In this document: positions 57,490 to 64,000 of the stretch, piece after piece
Position numbering within the stretch: the stretch's first letter is position 1
Layout of the letters: the number at the start of each line of letters is the position of its first letter
Assembly: GCA_037974665.1 (NCBI GenBank)
Contig: CM075769.1
Location: forward strand, 21,106,139-21,170,138
DNA from: Ehretia macrophylla
Taxonomy: Eukaryota; Streptophyta; Magnoliopsida; Boraginales; Ehretiaceae
Reading direction: 5' to 3'
Length of the DNA stretch: 64,000 nucleotides
Notes under the pieces: generated by a model
Seen by the model: only the letters and a program-made list of their open reading frames with translations
What the model was told of the DNA's origin: nothing
Databases searched by the model: none
Program-made: the position numbers and the translations under genes

Positions 57490-58497
57490 ATGTTTGTCCC
57501 TAAAGATTCATGTATTTAGGGCAGTCTCTAACCCGGTGTTGTTCATTACCACATCCCGTGCACCGAACCATCTTTCTCTAGCAATTATCCACATTGTGAC
57601 CCTTGCACTAACATAAGCTACACTACTGGTATTTACTTGAACCAATGCCTCCCGTAGGAGCTCTGTATGTAGAGGTAGCAGTGTTACCCTGATGTGATCT
57701 GGCTGCAATAGGTCGAGTCTGACTCTACAACTGACTGTGCACTGGTCTGGTCTGAGACTGTGTCTACAGTGGCCCTAGATAACTCTAGGCCTGAAACTGC
57801 CTCTGTTGTGGACCCTAACCCTAACCGGCTAACTGTGTCTGTCTGGGTGCCCCTGACTCTGAGAAACAGACTTCCTCTTGCTAGGCCGACTAGAACTCGC
57901 TATCAACTCGGCCTTGCATTTCTCAAACCTTGAAGCTACATGCACTGCCTCTGAATAAGTGGCAAATGAATGGGTAGACAAATTCAAATTAATATCCCCT
58001 CTCAGACCCCGTATAAACCTCTGAATCCTGCTCCTCTTGGGTCAAACCAACTCAGGCATATAGTGTGACAACCCGTCAAACGTAGCCTCGCACTGGGCGA
58101 CAGTCAAACTACCCTATTTCAGGGTAACAAACTCTTCTTCATGTCTCTCTCTGGTCACCTCGAAGATGTATTTATCTCTGAATTCTCTCAAAAAATCAGC
58201 CCAAGTATGCTGAACTGCCTCAGCGTTCTATCTCCACTGCACAGTCCTCCATCACTGTTCAGCGTCACCATCTAACAGGAATATAACAAAGGCAATCCGC
58301 CTCTCATCATTGTACTCCAACACATTGAAGATTTTATCAACCCTGTTAATCCACCTCTCGGCCTCCTTATCATCTGGCTCACCTAGAAATCTTGTCGGCC
58401 CATGCTTTAGAAACTTTTCAAGCTGAGTACTACTACTGTTACCTCCAGTGGTCCCGCTACCTTCTGCTCTATCTCGGCCACGGCCTGGATTACCCAT
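57490..58497 (-). pseudogene. RT5 gag
   Basis: ATG at 58497 (MGNPGRGRDRAEG). The N-terminal part FLKHGPTRFLGEPDD and WINRVDKIFNVLEYND is intact to GDAEQ, then TGA where Trp is expected. The capsid and Gln/Ser-rich linker continue in broken frames. The zinc knuckles at about 57520-57640 read CSLC.CKGHNVDNC and CTGCGNEQHRVRDC with two TAG stops, in positions where Trp or Gln is usual. Confidence 0.8.
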
Positions 58498-58513
58498 TGG
58501 CTAAGTATCTGCC

Positions 58514-60995
58514 TGTGACGCCCGAGATTTAGCCATGCATTTAATTACTGTTGCATCCTTGTTTGCGCATTTCCTTCTGTGCATTATTGACTGCCTTCTT
58601 GCGTTACTATTCACTCCATTTTTAAACTGCCTTCTATCAGTTAATTAGCATTTTTATTAAATCATATTAATTGTAAAAGTAGTGGGAAAAATGTGCATTT
58701 GAGCTAACGGCGTTAGGAGAGCTCGTTTAGAAAATAATTTTTGTAGTTGAGTGAATAGTGTTACGTAATAACTTTATAGATTTAATTAGCTAGCCTAAGT
58801 TTTATACATTAGCCTCGTTTTGGAGCTAGCAACGCGCATTTTATTAGATCACTTAAGCACCCAAATGACCCCACCTCAACTTAACCCCTTTATTATAACA
58901 CTTAAGCTCATAAAATGCAAAAGAAAAAAAAAGCTGAAAAACAGAAGCAGGAACCCGACAGCTCCAAGGGACAAAAGGAAGAGATTTTGCTCACCAAGCC
59001 TCCAATCCAAGCCTCTCCAAGCCTTGAGCAACTAGTGTAGGGTGTTTGCAAGGTCCCTAGGTGCTCCTACGCGTAGTGGTGAGGGATTTCATGGCTTGTT
59101 TTTGCATTTCTAAATAGTTGTCAATTTCTTGATTTGTTGAAAATGTGATCAAATGCCATTGTAATTGTTATCTATGCTAATATACCATCTATATGAATGC
59201 TAGGGAACACATTTGAGCCGTTGTTTCGCTTTTTAAACGGTTAGAATCGTTAGTTTGATTTTTAGGGTGAATAGTGACGTTTTTTCTAGGGTTTTGTGTA
59301 ATTGCTCGAATTAGCTTGATTTAATGCTTCTAATAGATGCCTTAGGTGTTAGTGAAGATAGCCTAATAGCCCCGTGCACTTGCATTGCCCTTAAATCGCT
59401 TAAAAATGGAAAATAGCCGACTTTAACTTGGGGCTTTCGGGGTTAATGCGAATCCGGGTGGATTCGGGCTTCAATTCTAGTATCCTTAGGCTACCTAGGT
59501 GTTATAGATGCCTTGATATCCCTTGTTTGAAGCCCGGACAACGTAGGTGTAGTTTAAAGCCAAAAGAGGGAAATTGGGGCTTTCAGGGTAAATGCGGGTA
59601 TTTGAACGAGTTAGAGGGTTGAGAGGGTACCTTGAGGGTTAGTTAGGAGGTTGGGAGAGTTTCCTTTGAAAATGAAATCATTAACTTTGGTTTGGAAGAA
59701 AAATAGTTCGAAAAACAAAGGGGTTTAGGTGCAATTTAAGTTGTCTCACACTTCTAAACCCATGTCAGGACTTCTTGAGTGTTTATATGTGAATTTAAAT
59801 TGATTTGGAGCTTTTGGTATGATTCTATGCTTATTTTGTATATGTTCATTTGTAAACTGCTTATTAGCTCCTATATTTGCTTATATCCTAATTGCAACGA
59901 GGTCAACCTACTTTGTTGATCCTCATATGTGTTAATGCTTATATTATTGCTATTAACTTGCCATCGTTAAGTGCATTGCATAGTAGTTGCGCAACCATAG
60001 TGTCAGGGGCGGATGTGTTGAATATCGGCTGGGCGGCAGAGGGATTGCCGGTGGATATTCAAACTCCGTACCTTATTCCCTCATTCGCCTGGTCCGGAGA
60101 TTGCCAGGGGATGTTGGGTCGTAGGATTCGGGGTACATCCGGAGTACACCCACTGGAGTGATTGGGGTTATGCCGGCTTATCGTGATCGTGCTCGTGGTT
60201 CGTGGATCGTGATTGAAGACTTGTGAAGATTGGTGTATAGGGGATTGTGTGAAATGTATCCTTTTAAATGTGTGGTTATTTAAGTTATCATTGTTTCTTT
60301 AATTGTCTAAGTGTTATTGTTGTATAATTGTATTATATGTTGCATTGCACGCCCCGGGACTATATCCCTCACTGGGCAACAGTGGTTGCTCATACCTCGA
60401 TATCTGTTTCAGGAGACGCTGAGGGTGATCCCCAGCTTGTTGATTTAGTTGAGGAAGAAGAAGTTCAGATCGAGCCTTTACCTTAGTTGCTGTGTCTGAT
60501 AACTTGAGGTGGTTAATGAACTTGCTGCTATGTGGAAAGTTCAATTAATTGTTTTATGTTCTATTTTGTGGCCTAAGGGCTATGTATATGTTTGTTGCGC
60601 AAGTCGAAGGATAGTAGATTGTGGTGTAGAATTGGAAGCCATGTCTTGTAATAACTTTTATTCTTGCCTTATTTCCTTGCATGCTTGGGAGTGGATGGTT
60701 AATGTAGAATGCATTATCCTTTAAGTTGTTTTATTGATTTCCTAGAATGTTCTGATTATAAAACTATGCTGACAACAAGTTCTCGCATGCTTGTGTGTTT
60801 TGGAGCTATTGTGTACCATAAGGCTCGGATGGCCTTATAGCTTTGTTGTTTAATTAAGAAAAGCTTGTATTGTATTGTTGGGACTTTGTTTAAGTGTTTA
60901 CAGGGTTTTAGAATGTCCACGGTACAGGGGAGACTCTGTCCGTGTGTCGGGTCCGGACTTAACCTTTAGCTTGGGGGTTGGGTCGGGGCGTGACA
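58514..60995 (+). repeat. 5' LTR of RT6
   Basis: 2482 bp, TGTGACGCC...GGGGCGTGACA. Blocks in order: TATA-like TTATTATAACAC near 58889, donor GTG/GTGAGGG with GT at 59079, hairpin GAGGTCAAC/CTACTTT/GTTGATCCTC at 59899-59924, palindrome 59985-59996 (AGTTGCGCAACC here, one base off), GGGGTACATCCGGAGTACAC near 60131, CTCACTGGGC at 60368 and acceptor TTTCAG/G at 60412. The putative intron is 1334 bases. Confidence 0.95.
60415..60486 (+). other. Acidic terminal frame in RT6 LTR
   Basis: 23 codons after the acceptor: DAEGDPQLVDLV, four Glu, VQIEPLP, TAG. Same phase as in S1 and S3. If the upstream donor at 59079 is used, it would be the last exon of a short upstream protein encoded in the LTR; no start codon can be assigned from sequence alone. 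Confidence 0.42.
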
Positions 60996-61001
60996 TTTAA
61001 G

Positions 61002-61014
61002 TGGTATCAGAGCT
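61002..61014 (+). promoter_or_regulatory. Primer binding site of RT6
   Basis: TGGTATCAGAGCT, six bases after the LTR; initiator-Met tRNA type. Confidence 0.92.
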
Positions 61015-61348
61015 ATAGATTGAATGAAGCCGGGTTAAATTTCTCGGTCTGTGGGTAGAGATTTGTTATGTGACTTTGTGAATATATGAGTCTTTGATTT
61101 TGATTGACCTAAGTGAAATTTGAATAAGGAATGAACATGCTAGCATGGAAATAGAATATCAAGAGTTCAGAATGTCGAGTATGATCTAGTGATTTATGTT
61201 TACTTCAGGAATATGGAATATTTATTTGAACTTCTATGTACTTGACTTTATGTGAATCTAATTGGACTTTCTTTATGTGTTTACTTATAAATTGCATATA
61301 TACATATATATATACCTGTCATAACACTTTGCATTCTAGCTGTTCGAG

Positions 61349-64000
61349 ATGGGGCCTCGCCGTCGTGCTGATAATCCGAATGTTGGTGGAGAACCCGAGG
61401 GGGTTCAGGGGCAAGAAGCTGAGGTGGCCGAAAATGCACCGCAGGTTCAAGAACCGAGCACTGCACAGATCTTGGCCACGATGGCCACAGCTATGAATAC
61501 TATCGCCCAGTTTGTTACACAACAGGGTCAGCCAGGGGTCGTTGGAGGTAATCAGGCTGCGAGAGCCGGAGGTAGTGGCCCTACCGGAGGGAATCTGTAT
61601 GATCGGTTTATACATCATGGGGCCTATACTTTCTTTGGGGAGCCGGACGATATGAAAGCTGAGATGTGGCTAAGGAAGTTCGAGAGAGTGGCAGCGATAC
61701 TGGAGTGCCATGATGACAGGAAGATTACTTATGCTACTTTTCTTCTCGAGGGTGATGCTGAAGATTGGTGGAATACCATTAATGAGAAATGGGGAGCTGA
61801 GGGAGGTCATCATTCGTGGGCCGATTTTGTCCGAGAATTTCGAGACAAGTATATATCGGTAGTTGCCCGCGAGAGGCGACAAACTGAGTTCATAAACTTG
61901 AAGCAGGGAAGTATGACGGTAGATCAATACGAGGCTACTTTTACCCGGCTTTCCCGTTATGCACCAGCTTTAATTCAGCCGGAGGACATGAAGATTCAGA
62001 GGTTCATCTTGGGTTTGAGGAGAGATATTATGCTGAACTTGTCTTCAAATGATTTTCCCAACTATGCTGCAGTAGTCCGAGCTGCCTCGAGATATGAGAA
62101 ACGGAAAGCCGATGTGTTAGCCGAGACCAGTCAATCGAGTAAACGGTTTCAGTCTCAGAGTCAAGGGTACCAGGGGCAGGCTGTATCAGTTGGGCAGAGT
62201 TCACAGCCGAGGCAGACTCAGAGTTACACAGGGCCTACTCAGACTCAGGCACGACCCGTTCAGAGTCAGACTCAGAGTCAGTTTCGTCCAGCAGTTTCCC
62301 GTTCGCAGCAGGGTAGTTCAGCTACCTCTACTTACAGAGCTCCTTCGGGAGGCACTGTTGCAAGACGTCACCAGCAGTGCAGCTTCTGTCAGCGCCAGGG
62401 CCACACTAAGGATGTTTGTTGGAAGAAACATAACAAGTGTACAGGTTGCGGCAGTGATCAGCACAGGGTTAAAGACTGTCAGAAATTTAAGAACCCTAGG
62501 GGTCAGACATCAGCTCAGAACTCTCAGACCAGGGCACCAGCTGCAGCACCACCACCACGAGGTCAGGCCCGTGTATTTGCTTTGGATGCTGATGAGCTTC
62601 CGGATACTACCGCTGTGGTAGAAGGTATTTTTCTTCTTAATGATCAGTCAGTTAAGGTTTTAATTGATTCCGGGGCTTCGCATTCTTTTATTACTCCTAC
62701 TTGTGCACAAAATGCTAAATTGAAACATGATAAACTGTTGCATGAGATTGTGGTCTATACTCCTATGGGTCCGAAGTTTGTTACTAGGTCTATTTGCAGA
62801 GCATGTAGTATATTTATTGAAGGTCGTGTTTTTCCTGCTGATTTGATTATCCTACCCTTCAATGACTTTGAAATTATATTGGGGATGGACTGGTTAAGTA
62901 AATATTATACCCAGCTTGATTGTAGAAAGAAGATTGTGTATCTAGAAATGCCTGACGAGCCTGTACTTAAAATAGTTGGTAGTAGAAAATCTACGGGAAC
63001 TCCTATTATTTCTTCTATTAGGGCATCTAAATTATTGAGCAAGGGTTGTGAGGCTTATCTTGCATATTTGATTAATCAACCTGGGGATCAATTGAAATTG
63101 AATGATGTACCTATCGTGAGAGAGTTTCCGGGGGTCTTTCCTGAGGAATTACATGGGTTACCGCCTGATAGAGAGATAGAGTTCATGATTGATTTATTGC
63201 CGGGGACTTCACCTATCTCTAGGACTCCGTACAGAATGGCTCTACCTGAGTTACAGGAATTGAAAGTTCAATTGCAGGGCTTGCTTGAGAAGGGATTCAT
63301 TCAGCCGAGTTCTTCACCGTGGGGTGCGCCAGTTCTATTCGTTAAAAAGAAAGACGGATCTTTTCGCCTATGCATTGATTATCGGGGTCTTAATCAGGTA
63401 ACCATCAAAAATAAATATCCTTTGCCTTTAATCGAAGAATTATTTGATCAGTTGCAAGACGCCAGGGTATTCTCTAAATTTGATCTGAGGCAGGGCTATT
63501 ATCAACTGAGGATTAAGAAAGATGATGTTCCAAAAACTGCTTTCAGAACTCGATATGGCCATTATGAGTTTGTTGTCTTGCCGTTTGGTCTTACTAATGC
63601 TCCCGCCGCATTCATGGACTTAATGCAGAGGGTATTCCGTCCTTATCTGGACCAATTTGTGGTCATATTTATTAATGATATCCTTGTCTATTCTAAATCT
63701 GAGGCGGAACATGAACAGCATCTCAGAATTGTGTTGCAAACTCTTCAGGAGCATCGGTTATTTGCAAAGTTTAGCAAATGTGAATTCTGGCTTAAGCAAG
63801 TTGCTTTTCTTGGCCATATTATCTCGCAGGATGGTATTTCTGTTGATCCAGCGAAGATTGAAGTTGTGTTATCTTGGAAACGACCTGAAACTGTCACGGA
63901 AATTCGTAGCTTCCTTGGTTTAGCTGGGTATTATCGGAGGTTTGTCAAGGATTTCTCTAAGATTGTAGGGCCTTTAACTCAGCTTACTCAGAAGAAAACA
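61349..64000 (+). CDS. gag-pol polyprotein of RT6 (884 codons, open at window end)
   Basis: I read every codon from ATG 61349 (MGPRRRADN) to 64000 and found no stop. Residues 1-90: Gln/Gly-rich N-terminus. About 90-250: capsid ([49 protein letters not shown]). About 255-335: Gln/Ser/Thr-rich linker. Two CCHC knuckles: C344-C347-H352-C357 and C364-C367-H372-C377. Protease active site D440 ([10 protein letters not shown]). [51 protein letters not shown], then FINDILVYS with Asn776 in place of the first active-site Asp, then [16 protein letters not shown] and the RNase H border. Gag and pol share one frame, as in many Ty3/gypsy elements. The Asn change (GAT->AAT) should abolish polymerisation by this copy. 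Confidence 0.93.
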   Translation, partial: MGPRRRADNPNVGGEPEGVQGQEAEVAENAPQVQEPSTAQILATMATAMNTIAQFVTQQGQPGVVGGNQAARAGGSGPTGGNLYDRFIHHGAYTFFGEPDDMKAEMWLRKFERVAAILECHDDRKITYATFLLEGDAEDWWNTINEKWGAEGGHHSWADFVREFRDKYISVVARERRQTEFINLKQGSMTVDQYEATFTRLSRYAPALIQPEDMKIQRFILGLRRDIMLNLSSNDFPNYAAVVRAASRYEKRKADVLAETSQSSKRFQSQSQGYQGQAVSVGQSSQPRQTQSYTGPTQTQARPVQSQTQSQFRPAVSRSQQGSSATSTYRAPSGGTVARRHQQCSFCQRQGHTKDVCWKKHNKCTGCGSDQHRVKDCQKFKNPRGQTSAQNSQTRAPAAAPPPRGQARVFALDADELPDTTAVVEGIFLLNDQSVKVLIDSGASHSFITPTCAQNAKLKHDKLLHEIVVYTPMGPKFVTRSICRACSIFIEGRVFPADLIILPFNDFEIILGMDWLSKYYTQLDCRKKIVYLEMPDEPVLKIVGSRKSTGTPIISSIRASKLLSKGCEAYLAYLINQPGDQLKLNDVPIVREFPGVFPEELHGLPPDREIEFMIDLLPGTSPISRTPYRMALPELQELKVQLQGLLEKGFIQPSSSPWGAPVLFVKKKDGSFRLCIDYRGLNQVTIKNKYPLPLIEELFDQLQDARVFSKFDLRQGYYQLRIKKDDVPKTAFRTRYGHYEFVVLPFGLTNAPAAFMDLMQRVFRPYLDQFVVIFINDILVYSKSEAEHEQHLRIVLQTLQEHRLFAKFSKCEFWLKQVAFLGHIISQDGISVDPAKIEVVLSWKRPETVTEIRSFLGLAGYYRRFVKDFSKIVGPLTQLTQKKT

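Larger units (their letters stand above)
53911..58513 (-). mobile_element. RT5, decayed autonomous chromovirus (Tekay/Del), internal region
   Basis: Gag, protease, RT, RNase H, integrase and chromodomain-like tail lie in the right order on the minus strand, all broken by stops and frameshifts. The 5' LTR would lie beyond RT6, which is inserted just upstream of the gag ATG (58497). RT5 is closely related to RT6: the RT regions are alignable residue by residue. Confidence 0.9.
58514..64000 (+). mobile_element. RT6, young autonomous-type Tekay/Del chromovirus (3' part outside window)
   Basis: 5' LTR 58514-60995, primer site 61002-61014, then an uninterrupted gag-pol frame to the window end. It sits in RT5, 17 bases upstream of the RT5 gag ATG. 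The expected target duplication at the left side is CTGCC (58509-58513); the right side is outside. Integrity of the frame and near-identity of its LTR with S1 make it the youngest element in the window. Confidence 0.93.

Noticed and set aside
62190-62621. 143-codon frame within RT6 gag
   Set aside because: Out-of-frame shadow of the long gag-pol frame.

Overview
The window looks like repeat-dense nuclear DNA of a flowering plant, probably a eudicot. No intact host gene is recognisable. Almost everything is Ty3/gypsy LTR retrotransposon sequence of the chromovirus Tekay/Del type: LTRs of 2.45-3.4 kb, initiator-Met-type primer sites TGGTATCAGAGC, and a pol ending in a chromodomain-like tail. 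One hAT DNA transposon and about 11 kb of mitochondrial DNA, split by later insertions, make up the rest. I name elements RT (with internal sequence), S (solo LTR) and F (fragment), numbered from the left.

Layout. 1-11689: RT1, a gag-only element whose 3' LTR is split by two solo LTRs (S1, S2), each with a perfect 5-bp target duplication. 11700-13293: F1, a truncated LTR. About 13600-36750: a nuclear copy of mitochondrial DNA (NUMT) with rps13, an rrn18 5' end and ccmC remnants, interrupted by S3 (16410-18907), the gag-only element RT2 (20326-27775) and S4 (28669-31119). 36750-39665: truncated LTR F2. 39666-41772: RT3, a gag-only remnant on the minus strand. 41773-49122: the 3' LTR and pol tail of RT4, with a complete 4.5-kb hAT element inside the LTR (42950-47447, 8-bp duplication CACATAGC). 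49123-52950: LTR fragments F3 and F4. 52951-58513: RT5, a decayed gag-pol chromovirus on the minus strand. 58514-64000: RT6, the youngest autonomous-looking element, with a full LTR and an uninterrupted 884-codon gag-PR-RT frame running off the window; its RT active-site Asp-Asp pair reads Asn-Asp.

The genes do not cooperate as a pathway; they are layers of insertion. The coding remnants carry many C->T or G->A changes (CAG->TAG, TGG->TAG, Cys->Tyr), as expected from deamination of methylated heterochromatin.

The most unusual signal is inside the LTRs. Across families of quite different sequence the LTRs share, in order: a GTGAG-type splice donor, a hairpin with a near-invariant CTACTTT loop and changing stems, a GGTTGCGCAACC palindrome in most families, and a CAG/G acceptor. 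In the Tekay families S1/S3/RT6 and RT2/S4 the acceptor is followed by a short acidic reading frame that keeps frame and stop. This suggests a spliced leader with a small terminal exon inside the LTR. A second point is that the two gag-only elements RT1 and RT2 carry a degenerate GGTATTCTTATT-type array where pol should be.
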